64,000 nucleotides of DNA, from positions 20,142 to 84,141 of the forward strand of contig QFPO01000013.1 in NCBI GenBank assembly GCA_003241385.1, in the 5' to 3' direction. Source of the stretch: Rhodanobacter denitrificans. Its GTDB lineage: Bacteria; Pseudomonadota; Gammaproteobacteria; Xanthomonadales; Rhodanobacteraceae. The notes beneath the pieces are model-generated. The model did no database searches, had not been told where the DNA came from, and saw nothing but the letters and a program-made list of their open reading frames with translations. Positions 44,427 to 54,333 of this stretch are shown here, piece by piece (positions within the stretch are counted from its first letter, which is position 1; every line of letters starts with the position of its first letter). A program made the position numbers and the translations under genes.

Positions 44427-45899
44427 ATGTGTCCTGCCAAGCGTCCCGGAACGTCCGGCGCGCCCGATGACCCGCGCTGCGTTGCGGGATTCCTCCTGGC
44501 CTGCCTGCGCCTGCCCGCCTCGCTTGTGCTGTCGGCCGGTCTGGCGGCCGTCGCCACGGCCAGGCCGATACCGATCCCCGACCCTGGTTTCGGCGGTCCG
44601 GGCGGCATCGCCCGCATTGCCTTCGATGTGGGTCCCGGAGGGCGGGACTTCGCCTGCGCAGCAGTGATCGACGGCGCAAGACCTGTGCTGGCCGGACTGG
44701 CATCGATGGACGCCGGCGTCGATGCCGCCTTCGTCCGCCTCGACGCCGGCGGCGTGCCGGACCCCGGCTTCGGCAGCACTGGCGACGGCCGCGTATTGGC
44801 TGACCTGGCACCGGTATACCCTCACGGCGACGTGCACCTCGCGCGTGCGCTCGACGGGCGACTGCCGTATCTGGCACACGCGCCGAATCTGGCGGCGGCG
44901 ATCGTCGGGCGCCTGCACGGCGACGGCATGGTCGACACGAGCTTCAACGGCAGCGGCCACCGCTTTCTGGGTCCCGGCTTCTTCGTCGACGGCGGCATCG
45001 GAGTTCAGTTGTCACGCATCCTGCCGGATGCGGACGGGGGCGTGCTCGTGCTCGGCGCAGCGATCTCGATGACCTCGACCGCCGTGGTGCAGACCTGCCA
45101 GGCGGTGGGCAGACTGACCGCCAACGGCGCCACCGACATCCGCTTCGGCAACGGCCGCGGCAGCCTCTGCATGGCACCCTTGCGCCCCGGCCAGCCGGAC
45201 CGGGCGATGGCATACGACGGCGTGTTGCTCGCCGACGGACGCATCGTGCTCGCCGGCGTCGCCGAGCGTGCCGGCGGATCGGGCCTGGACATGAGCGTGG
45301 TCCGGTTGCTGCCGGATGGCCGGCTCGATTCGAGTTTCGGGCCCGGCCACGATGGCTGGGCATACGTCGGTTTCGATCAGGGTGGCGACATGACCGATTC
45401 AGCGTTCGCCGTGACCGTCGACGCCGTGGGTCGCATCCTGCTGGCCGGCATCGTGCAAAGGCCGACGAACTGGGAGATCGGAGTTGCCCGGCTGCTGCCG
45501 TCGGGCGACCCCGATCCGGCTTTCGGCCTGGACGGACGTGTCCTGCTCGGCTACGCCCAGTATGGCTACCTGCCCACGTCCTTCAGCGTGTACGCATTGG
45601 CCGGTGACCGCATCCTCGTCGGCGGAAGCACCACCGACACGCTCGAATCGTATTTTCAAGGGTTCGCCGCCGTGCTGACCTCCAGCGGCCGGATCGATCC
45701 GCGCTTCGGCGAGGCCGGCCTTTTCGTTCACGACGCCTTCGGCGCACCGGCAGCGGGCGTGATGCAGACCGTGCGCGTCATGCTGGACGGCGATCATCTG
45801 TATCTGGTCGGTGATCTCCACGACCCGCAGACCAGCGCGACCACCGATTTCGCCGCGACACGCTACCTGCTGCCCCTGTTCGATTCCGATTTCGAGTGA
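44427..45899 (+). CDS. Exported delta-60-repeat (beta-propeller-like) protein 1
   Basis: The 490-aa protein begins with a long signal peptide ('GFLLACLRLPASLVLSAGLAAVATA') and then carries at least five delta-60 repeats. Each reads like 'VVRLLPDGRLDSSFGPGHDG' or 'VARLLPSGDPDPAFGLDGRV', with an intervening 'AVTVDAVGRILLAG' strand. These repeats are predicted to form a secreted beta-propeller of unknown function. The extreme C-terminus is L-F-D-S-D-F-E, a tail shared with other exported proteins nearby. The ATG at 44427 has AAGGA 6 bases upstream; upstream in-frame starts at 44394 and 44397 are less likely. Confidence 0.82.
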   Translation: MCPAKRPGTSGAPDDPRCVAGFLLACLRLPASLVLSAGLAAVATARPIPIPDPGFGGPGGIARIAFDVGPGGRDFACAAVIDGARPVLAGLASMDAGVDAAFVRLDAGGVPDPGFGSTGDGRVLADLAPVYPHGDVHLARALDGRLPYLAHAPNLAAAIVGRLHGDGMVDTSFNGSGHRFLGPGFFVDGGIGVQLSRILPDADGGVLVLGAAISMTSTAVVQTCQAVGRLTANGATDIRFGNGRGSLCMAPLRPGQPDRAMAYDGVLLADGRIVLAGVAERAGGSGLDMSVVRLLPDGRLDSSFGPGHDGWAYVGFDQGGDMTDSAFAVTVDAVGRILLAGIVQRPTNWEIGVARLLPSGDPDPAFGLDGRVLLGYAQYGYLPTSFSVYALAGDRILVGGSTTDTLESYFQGFAAVLTSSGRIDPRFGEAGLFVHDAFGAPAAGVMQTVRVMLDGDHLYLVGDLHDPQTSATTDFAATRYLLPLFDSDFE

Positions 45900-46088
45900 T
45901 CGCACACCGCCGCCGCATCCGCAGGCCCGCTCACCCCTGCGACTTCGGCGCTGCGCATACGACACCCTCGTCGATCCGATCCCCGATGCGCTGTCGAGTG
46001 CAGCCGACCCCGTACCGCCCGAGCGGGCCACGCCGGCGATGCCGGTCGATTGGTCCGGAGCCGCCGCATGAAGTCAAGGAGACATCTC

Positions 46089-47771
46089 ATGCACCTTTCG
46101 TACTCCCGTTTGCCGATGCGCCTGATACTCGCCGCTGCGCTGATACCGGCCGTGTCCGCCGATGCGGCGATCTTCACGGTCGGATCGCCTTCCGGTCCCG
46201 GCCAGCCATGCACGCACGGCACGATCCAGTCGGCGATCAACGCGGCCAACGCCAACCCCGGATTCGACACGATCCGCCTGACGCGGTCGCTGAGCTACGA
46301 GCCGGAGGCCAACGTCGTCGTCACCAGCCAGGATCTCAATATCGTGGGCGGCTTTGCGTCGTGTTCGCAGACCGACAGTGACGGCATCCGCACCGTCGTC
46401 AGCGGCGGACTGACCGGAACCCAGCCGGTGCTGTCGATCACCGCCAACGGCAGCGCCATCGTCAAGCTGCGCCATCTGGAGATCAGGCGATCACCGACGC
46501 GCGGCATCGCGTTTTCCGGCAACGGCATCCTGCAGGTCATCGAGAGCACGGTCACGCTCAACCGCGGCGGCGGCATCACCGCCACGGCCACCGGAAGCAA
46601 CGCCGAACTGGTCCTGGACACCGGCACCCTGGTGACGTTCAACAACGGCAGCGGCGTGGCCCTGGCCGGTCCGATCGAGATGACGATGATCGCGCCGCAG
46701 ACGATGATCGCCTACAACGTCTCGGGCTCCTCGGGCGGCGGGCTGTTCGTGGGCGCCGGCGCTCACGCCTATATCGGGTCGCCGGGCTACTCGGGTCTGC
46801 CCGCGATCTATGCCAACGAAGCCGTCTCGCTCGGCGGCGGCATCTACAACCAGGGCACGCTGAAGCTGTTCGCGACGCAGTCGTCGAGACCGGTCGGCGT
46901 GGTCGGCAATACCGCCTCCTGGGGTGCCGGCATCGAATCGCCCGGAGTCACCTGCGCCTGGGATTTCAGGATCGACGACAACGCCGGATGGCGCGGCCCC
47001 GCCGTGCATGCGAGCGGGGCCGTGATCATGAACAAGGACAACTTCGCCAAATGCACGCCGCATCCTGCCGCGGTGCGGTGTACCGCAGGCGCCAGCTGCA
47101 ACAGCGTCTCGGGCAATACCTCTGAGGATCCGGACGGGGCCGGTGCGATCCATCTCGACGACGGCTACTTCTCCGCCGATCGCATCCGCATGCGCGACAA
47201 CCGCGCCCGCTTCGTGGTCTACGGTCGCGACAGCGACATCAATCTGACAAATTGCCTGATCGTCGACAATCTCGCCGACGATACGCTGCTCGCCGCCGAG
47301 GGCGACGCGACGATCGGCAACGCACTGACGGTGTCCGGCTGCACGCTGGCGCGCAATGCGATCGGTGCTCACACGCTCTACTCGACGAACCAACTGTCGG
47401 TCGCCCAGAGCATCATCGACCAGCCCGGCCGCGACGTCCGCGGTCCCGCGAGCGGCTATGCCGCCAGCCACCTGATCGTCGCCGACCTGTCCGGCCTGCC
47501 GATCCACCACACGATCATGCAGGCCGACCCGCTGTTCATCGCGCCCGACGCCGGAGACTACCGGCTGCGGTTTCTGTCGCCCGCGGTGGACTGGGCACCG
47601 ACCGACAGCCTGACCACCCTGGACCTCGTCGGCAGCCCGCGCACCGTGGACCTCACCCACCAGGCCAACGACTACGGACCGCGCGATCTCGGGGCGTTCG
47701 AGCGCCAGCACGGTCCTTGGGACTGCGGCGCAGGGGATGCGGTCTTCTGCGACAGCTTCGACTTCAAGTGA
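46089..47771 (+). CDS. Exported right-handed beta-helix protein
   Basis: The 560-aa protein has a signal peptide ('RLILAAALIPAVSADA') and opens with 'CTHGTIQSAINAANANPGFDTIRL', typical of pectin-lyase-like beta-helix surface proteins. Repeating Gly/Asn-rich strands follow ('GITATATGSNAELVLDTG', 'LGGGIYNQGTLKL', 'LTNCLIVDNLADDTLLAAEG') and a CSLREA-like ending 'DYGPRDLGAFER'. The extreme tail is V-F-C-D-S-F-D-F-K. AAGGAG is 7 bases before the ATG at 46089, which decides the start. No catalytic residues are recognisable, so it may be an adhesin-like surface protein. It lies between the two delta-60 proteins. Confidence 0.8.
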   Translation: MHLSYSRLPMRLILAAALIPAVSADAAIFTVGSPSGPGQPCTHGTIQSAINAANANPGFDTIRLTRSLSYEPEANVVVTSQDLNIVGGFASCSQTDSDGIRTVVSGGLTGTQPVLSITANGSAIVKLRHLEIRRSPTRGIAFSGNGILQVIESTVTLNRGGGITATATGSNAELVLDTGTLVTFNNGSGVALAGPIEMTMIAPQTMIAYNVSGSSGGGLFVGAGAHAYIGSPGYSGLPAIYANEAVSLGGGIYNQGTLKLFATQSSRPVGVVGNTASWGAGIESPGVTCAWDFRIDDNAGWRGPAVHASGAVIMNKDNFAKCTPHPAAVRCTAGASCNSVSGNTSEDPDGAGAIHLDDGYFSADRIRMRDNRARFVVYGRDSDINLTNCLIVDNLADDTLLAAEGDATIGNALTVSGCTLARNAIGAHTLYSTNQLSVAQSIIDQPGRDVRGPASGYAASHLIVADLSGLPIHHTIMQADPLFIAPDAGDYRLRFLSPAVDWAPTDSLTTLDLVGSPRTVDLTHQANDYGPRDLGAFERQHGPWDCGAGDAVFCDSFDFK

Positions 47772-47850
47772 GCGGCCCGACGGCGGCCTGGTCACGAGGG
47801 GAGCTGGATGCATCCGAAACCGGGGCTCGCGCGGCGGCCCGCCCGGACCG

Positions 47851-49197
47851 TCACTCGAAGTCGCCGTCGAACAGCCGATCGAAGCGCGCGCGGACGAGGG
47901 TCACGAAATCGATGCCCTTGGAGTTCCCGTCCTCGAAGAAGGTGCGGCCGAACATCAGCGCGGCCCCCTCGCCGTACGCCATGCCGTGAATCTGCGAATA
48001 AGGGCCGCCCATGCCGGCGCCGGTCGGATCGTGGACCACATAGTTGCGCCAGCCGGCCGTGCCGAAGCCGGTGTCCAACGAGCCATCGCCGTTCAACCGC
48101 ACCAGGGTGAAGCGCGTGCGCGTGCTCTCGCCCGCGCTCGGGAATGGGAACGAGGTGCGAGCGAGCAGGATCTGGCCGCCGGGCAGCAGCGCAAGCGTGC
48201 TGGAGGTTTCGCCGAACGGCGACAGCGTGGTGTTGCCGGGCGGCATCATCAGACGCAGGCCGAAACTCGCGTCGAGCACGCCGGTCGGATCGAACCGCGT
48301 CACCAGCGCGCAACAGCTCTGCGAGCCGTTGTTGCCGTTGCCGGCGACGATCGCATTGCCTCGCCGGTCGAGCACCACGGCGGCGGCCTCGATGCCGTTG
48401 AACCCGGCCGGCGCTTCGACGTCGACCAGTCCCTGCGTGCCGAACTGCGGGTCCGGCTGACCATCGGCGAGCAGTTGCAGCAATACCAGGTTCGGTCCGT
48501 TGCTGTTGCCGCGCAGGCCAGCCAGCAGAACGCGATCGTCCGGCCGTACGGCCAGGGCGCGCAGATCGCGCACGCCATTGCTGGCGGGCACGGCGGGCGA
48601 GACGAAACCCTTGCCACCGCCGAAGCTCGGATCATTGCTGCCGTCGGGCCGGAAACGCCACACCTGCCACTGAAGGGCCTGGATGCCGGCCAGCAGCCAG
48701 CGCCCGGCACCATCGCGCGCCAGCGCCGCGACATGGAAGCCGGTTCCGGGCAGAGACGGGGGGCCGGCCGGAAAATCCTGGTCGGGGCTGCCATCGTGGT
48801 GAAAGCGCAGCAGGCAGACGCCGGTCCAGATCACCGCGCCGTCGCCGTCGACGGCCACGCGGACCGGATGCGACCCGCCGCAGGGCGCGTCGATCTCGAC
48901 GCGGCCATCGCCGGCGAAACTCGTGTCCCAATCGCCGTTGCGATGCATGCGCACCAGCCACTGCGCGTCGTCGCCGTCGTTGAGGGTCCAGTAGACACGT
49001 CCGTCCGACAGCGCGGCCAGTCCGCCGAGCCACTCGGGCGAGCCGAGCGAACTGTCGGGCCGCGCGATCAGCAGCTCGCCGCCGGTGCCGAACGCGGCAT
49101 CCAGCTCACCGGTCGCGAGGGCTTGCCCGGTCGCGACCAGGGTCCAGGCGGCCGCCAGGCAACAGCCCACGCGCGTCCATGTACGAAGTGCGTGCAT
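47851..49197 (-). CDS. Exported delta-60-repeat protein 2
   Basis: The 448-aa product has a signal peptide ('VGCCLAAAWTLVATGQALA') and delta-60 repeats such as 'MHRNGDWDTSFAGDGRVEID', 'RFRPDGSNDPSFGGGKGFV' and 'VRLNGDGSLDTGFGTAGW'. It ends in L-F-D-G-D-F-E. It is a paralogue of the protein encoded at 44427 but lies on the opposite strand, convergent with the beta-helix gene. GAGGAG precedes the ATG at 49197. It is probably a secreted beta-propeller; function unknown. Confidence 0.82.
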   Translation of the reverse strand: MHALRTWTRVGCCLAAAWTLVATGQALATGELDAAFGTGGELLIARPDSSLGSPEWLGGLAALSDGRVYWTLNDGDDAQWLVRMHRNGDWDTSFAGDGRVEIDAPCGGSHPVRVAVDGDGAVIWTGVCLLRFHHDGSPDQDFPAGPPSLPGTGFHVAALARDGAGRWLLAGIQALQWQVWRFRPDGSNDPSFGGGKGFVSPAVPASNGVRDLRALAVRPDDRVLLAGLRGNSNGPNLVLLQLLADGQPDPQFGTQGLVDVEAPAGFNGIEAAAVVLDRRGNAIVAGNGNNGSQSCCALVTRFDPTGVLDASFGLRLMMPPGNTTLSPFGETSSTLALLPGGQILLARTSFPFPSAGESTRTRFTLVRLNGDGSLDTGFGTAGWRNYVVHDPTGAGMGGPYSQIHGMAYGEGAALMFGRTFFEDGNSKGIDFVTLVRARFDRLFDGDFE

Positions 49198-49423
49198 GAC
49201 GGCTCCTCGTCCCGCCGCGTCGAACGCAGCGTAACCCCATCGGCACGCTGGAGCCAGCTTGATCGGCCCGAGACATCGCATAGCGCCAACGGGACGTCTG
49301 GCTGGCTGGTGGTAGCGAAAAGCGCCGCCGGCAACCCATATCTGAAGACCGAGAACGACGGCGAGTCCCCCGACAATCCGCTCAGCCTGCCCGGGTGTTC
49401 GTGACAAGCCATTGATGTCCGCA

Positions 49424-49460
49424 AACAAAAAACCCCCGCCTCGCGGCGGGGGTTTTGTTT
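49424..49460 (-). terminator. Rho-independent terminator of groES-groEL
   Basis: CCCCCGCC and GGCGGGGG form a stem with loop TCGC. On the minus strand the stem is followed by a run of six T, 24 bases after the groEL stop. Flanking AAAA/TTTT pairs extend the stem, so it may work in both directions. Confidence 0.85.
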
Positions 49461-49483
49461 CGCTTCGGAGCGGATGAAGTGGA

Positions 49484-51130
<1,647 letters not shown>

Positions 51131-51196
51131 GGAACGGATTCCTTCGATGGATTGCTTGGGGGTGCGGATACGTCGAGTGCGGCGCGCGGCGCCGGC

Positions 51197-51484
51197 TTAC
51201 TCGATGACCGCCAGGATGTCTTCTTCGCGCATGACCAGCAGGTCTTCGCCGTCGACCTTGACCTCGGTGCCCGAGTACTTGCCGAACAGGACCTTGTCGC
51301 CGGTCTTGACCGCGATCGGACGGACCTTGCCGTCCTCGAGGATCTTGCCGTTGCCGGCCGCGATGACTTCGCCGCGGCTGGGCTTCTCGGCGGCGCTGTC
51401 GGGGATGACGATGCCGCCGGCCGAGACCTTTTCCTCTTCCAGGCGCTTGATGATCACGCGATCGTGCAGGGGGCGCAGTGCCAT
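51197..51484 (-). CDS. groS: Co-chaperonin GroES (10 kDa)
   Basis: The 95-aa heptameric lid of the GroEL chamber shows 'LRPLHDRVIIKRLEEE', the mobile loop 'KVSAGGIVIPDSAAEKPSRG' that contacts GroEL, and 'DKVLFGKYSGTEVKVDGEDLLVMREEDILA'. AAGGAAG precedes the ATG at 51484. It is promoter-proximal in the operon, with the heat-shock operator 72 bases upstream of the start. Confidence 0.98.
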   Translation of the reverse strand: MALRPLHDRVIIKRLEEEKVSAGGIVIPDSAAEKPSRGEVIAAGNGKILEDGKVRPIAVKTGDKVLFGKYSGTEVKVDGEDLLVMREEDILAVIE

Positions 51485-51555
51485 GGGGTGCTTCCTTCAG
51501 CAGGTGGGATGAAAGTGGTTAAGTGATTGAATTGAATACACGTGGTCGAGCGTTG

Positions 51556-51582
51556 TTAGCACTTGACCCTAGTGAGTGCCAA
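51556..51582 (-). promoter_or_regulatory. CIRCE-like HrcA operator upstream of groES
   Basis: TTAGCACTT-N9-GAGTGCCAA lies upstream of groES. It has the exact 9-9-9 geometry of the CIRCE element and differs by one base in each arm. The repressor HrcA binds this element, so groESL is probably derepressed by heat. On the minus strand TTGGCA within the site could be a -35 box with TAACAA 18 bases on. hrcA itself is not in the window. Confidence 0.85.
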
Positions 51583-51982
51583 TTCTAGCGGCGCACTTCG
51601 GACAACGGAAGCCACCGCGACGTGGCAGCGAGGTGGAGGCGCGGCCCGGCGCTTCAAGGGCGCGCCTGCGAATCGTCGCGCGCCGCTCGCCTGCGGACGA
51701 TCGTCGCCGGCGCCGATGACGCCGCCGCGACAGGCCGGCCCGAGGCATCCTGACGGCCGGTTTCGCCGGCAGGCGCCTTGATGATCTATGGGCGGTCCCG
51801 GGCACCGGGCCGACGCGGCAGCGGACGGTCGATCGCCGGCGATTTCGCCCGCGGACACGCCGGCACGACCGGCCGCGTGTGGCTGAGACGCCGGGACACG
51901 CCGCCGTCACGACAGCCTGCTAGAGTCGCGCCCTCTTTTTTTTGTGCCCGGCTGCGGGACGCCTCGGGGGAGGAGGCAGACC
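51583..51982. other. Gene-free region between groES operator and endonuclease gene
   Basis: About 400 bases contain no ORF with family features; the reading frames present are Arg-rich antisense-type artefacts. An 8-T run occurs near 51933-51942 shortly after a TAGAGT -10-like box (51921), followed by GGGGGAGGAGG before the endonuclease start at 51983. The right end is therefore probably the promoter and leader of that gene. Confidence 0.4.
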
Positions 51983-53890
51983 ATGAGGAATCACACCCTG
52001 ACCATGCGCGCCTGGGCCGCACTGCTGCTCGCCGGCGCGTGCGGGCCGGTGCTGGCGCAGTCGGTCGCGCTGACGCCGGACGCGCCGGCGACCGAGAGCT
52101 TCGATTCGCTGGCCGCCAGCGGCACCGCGACGACGCTGCCGAACGGCTGGTACCTGCTCGAGACCGGCAACAACGCCGATGGCCGCTATGCGGCCGACAC
52201 CGGCGCAGCCAACGCCGGCAACACCTACAGCTACGGCGCGTCCGGCAGCGGCGAACGCGCGCTCGGCATGCTGCGCTCGGGCTCGCTGACGCCGACGATC
52301 GGCGCGCGGCTGCGCAACGAATCGGCGCAGACGATCGACGCCGTCACGGTCGCCTACGTCGGCGAACAATGGCGCCTCGGCACGGCCGGACGGCCCGACC
52401 GCCTGGCGTTCGAATACAGCCTCGACGCCGGCGGCCTCGGCAACGGCAACTGGACGCCGGTCGCTACGCTCGACTTCGTCGCACCGGTCACCGGCGGCGC
52501 GATCGGCGCGCGCGACGGCAATCTCGCCGCGAACCGCAGCGCCGTCGAGGCCGCGATCGAAGGGCTCGGCCTCGCGCCGGGCGCGGAGCTGTGGGTGCGC
52601 TGGGTCGACGTCGACGCCAACGGCGCCGACGACGGCCTCGCGATCGACGAGGTCCGCTTCACCGCGAACGGCGGCACCTCGCCGCCGGTGCCGCCGAGCG
52701 TGGTCTCGACCGTACCGGCCGACGGCGCCGCCAACGTGCCGGCCGCCAGCGACATCCGCGTGGTGTTCAGCCAGTCGGTGACGACCGACGCCGATGCGTT
52801 CGATCTGGCCTGCGACGGCCAGCCGATCGCACTGACCGAGACCGGCAGCGGCACGACGCGCACGCTGACGCCGGCCGCCGTGCTGCCGGCCGGCGGCAGC
52901 TGCCAGTTCGCGATCGACGCCGACGCCGTGCGCAACGGTGCCGGCCTGCCGCTGGCCGCGTCGGTCAGCGTCGCGTTCACCGTCGCCGACGGTTCGCCGT
53001 CCGGCTACTACGCGCAGGTCAACACGAGCAGTCCCGGCCAGCTGCGCTGCACGCTGCATGCGACGATCCGCGGCCACACCGCCTATCCGTACAGCGGCAG
53101 CGGCACCAGCACCTGGACGATCCTCGAGCTCGCGCAGGCCCATCCGGACGACCCGAACCGCATTCTCGACGTCTACCGCAACCGGCTCTACATCCGCGGC
53201 AGCGACCGTGCCGGCACCGGCAGCGGCCTGACCTACAACCGCGAGCACACCTGGCCGAACTCGCTCGGCTTCCCGAGCACGACCGGCGACCTCGGCCTGC
53301 CGAACGCGCCGTACACCGACACCCACATGCTGTATCTGTCCGACACGCAATGGAACGCCGACCGCGGCAACAAGCCGTACGCGTACTGCCCGACCTCGGC
53401 CAGCTGCGGCGAGCGCATCACCGAGGCCAACTTCGGCGTCGGCGGCGGCAGCGGCGTCTATCCGGGCAACTCGAACTGGGTCAACGGCAACTCGTTCGAA
53501 GCCTGGAACTTCCGCAAGGGCGATCTGGCGCGCGCGGTGCTGTACATGGCGATCCGCTACGAAGGCGGCACCGACCCGGTCAGCGGCCAGCGCGAACCGG
53601 ACCTGGAACTGACCGACGACCGCAGCCGCATCGTCGGCACGTCCAACTACGACGTGCCGGCCTACATGGGCCTGCTGACCGATCTGCTGGCCTGGCACGT
53701 GGCCGATCCGCCCGATGCCGCCGAGGTCGCACGCAACGACGTGATCCAGACCTTCCAGGGCAACCGCAACCCGTTCATCGACCACCCAGAATGGGCGACC
53801 CGCGCGCTGTTCGAGTCGGTCACGCCGGCCGTCTGCGAGCCGGCCTCGAACGAAGCCCTGTTCGTCGACGGCTTCGACGGCACGCCGTGA
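51983..53890 (+). CDS. Exported endonuclease I (EndA/NucM-type) with Ig-like domain
   Basis: The 635-aa secreted nuclease is modular. It has a signal peptide (about 1-26), a beta-sandwich-like region (30-230), a Big_5-type Ig-like domain ('VVSTVPADGAANVPAASDIRVVFSQSV', about 235-335) and an endonuclease I domain (about 340-620). The His-Me-finger core is 'YNREHTWPNS' with His422, followed by 'DTHMLYLSD', 'KGDLARAVLYMAIRYEGG' and 'FQGNRNPFIDHPEWA'. It should degrade extracellular DNA non-specifically for nutrient uptake. The tail N-E-A-L-F-V-D-G-F-D-G-T-P resembles that of the neighbouring exported proteins. A strong GGGGGAGGAGG site supports the ATG at 51983. Confidence 0.9.
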   Translation: MRNHTLTMRAWAALLLAGACGPVLAQSVALTPDAPATESFDSLAASGTATTLPNGWYLLETGNNADGRYAADTGAANAGNTYSYGASGSGERALGMLRSGSLTPTIGARLRNESAQTIDAVTVAYVGEQWRLGTAGRPDRLAFEYSLDAGGLGNGNWTPVATLDFVAPVTGGAIGARDGNLAANRSAVEAAIEGLGLAPGAELWVRWVDVDANGADDGLAIDEVRFTANGGTSPPVPPSVVSTVPADGAANVPAASDIRVVFSQSVTTDADAFDLACDGQPIALTETGSGTTRTLTPAAVLPAGGSCQFAIDADAVRNGAGLPLAASVSVAFTVADGSPSGYYAQVNTSSPGQLRCTLHATIRGHTAYPYSGSGTSTWTILELAQAHPDDPNRILDVYRNRLYIRGSDRAGTGSGLTYNREHTWPNSLGFPSTTGDLGLPNAPYTDTHMLYLSDTQWNADRGNKPYAYCPTSASCGERITEANFGVGGGSGVYPGNSNWVNGNSFEAWNFRKGDLARAVLYMAIRYEGGTDPVSGQREPDLELTDDRSRIVGTSNYDVPAYMGLLTDLLAWHVADPPDAAEVARNDVIQTFQGNRNPFIDHPEWATRALFESVTPAVCEPASNEALFVDGFDGTP

Positions 53891-53987
53891 CACGGCCCGC
53901 CGGGCGGCGCGGCCCGGCGGACCGATCCTCGGAAGTTGGCGCGGACTGTGCGACCATCGGCGGCCTTTGCCGGTCCGCCGCCTCGCC

Positions 53988-54311
53988 ATGTCCGCCTCGA
54001 TCGTGCAGTGCACCTGCCCCGACGCCGAATCCGCGTCGCGCATCGCGCGTGGCCTCGTCGAGGCGCGTCTGGCCGCCTGCGTGCAGGCGATCGGCGGCGT
54101 GTGCTCGACCTACCGCTGGGACGACGCGGTCACGGTCTCGACCGAGGTGCTGCTGCTGATCAAGACGCGGCGCGAGCGCCTCGACGCGGTGCGCGACTGC
54201 GTACTGGCGCTGCACCCGTATGAACTGCCGGAGATCGTCGCGGTCGATATCGCGTCGGGCCACCCGCCCTACCTGGACTGGATCGCGCGCGAGACCGCCG
54301 CTCCGGCCTGA
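53988..54311 (+). CDS. cutA: Divalent-cation tolerance protein CutA
   Basis: The 107-aa protein matches CutA1, a trimeric ferredoxin-like protein linked to copper tolerance and to cytochrome c biogenesis genes. The conserved core is 'TCPDAESASRIARGLVEARLAACVQ', 'STYRWDD', 'EVLLLIKTRRER' and 'HPYELPEIVAVDI'. It sits 22 bases upstream of dsbD, a classical cutA-dsbD arrangement, and is probably co-transcribed with it. Confidence 0.95.
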   Translation: MSASIVQCTCPDAESASRIARGLVEARLAACVQAIGGVCSTYRWDDAVTVSTEVLLLIKTRRERLDAVRDCVLALHPYELPEIVAVDIASGHPPYLDWIARETAAPA

Positions 54312-54333
54312 CCGCCCTGTGAGGAGTCGTACC

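Noticed and set aside
43914..44960. 348-codon minus-strand open frame before the delta-60 gene
   Set aside because: It overlaps the signal peptide and first repeats of the delta-60 protein and has no recognisable domain.
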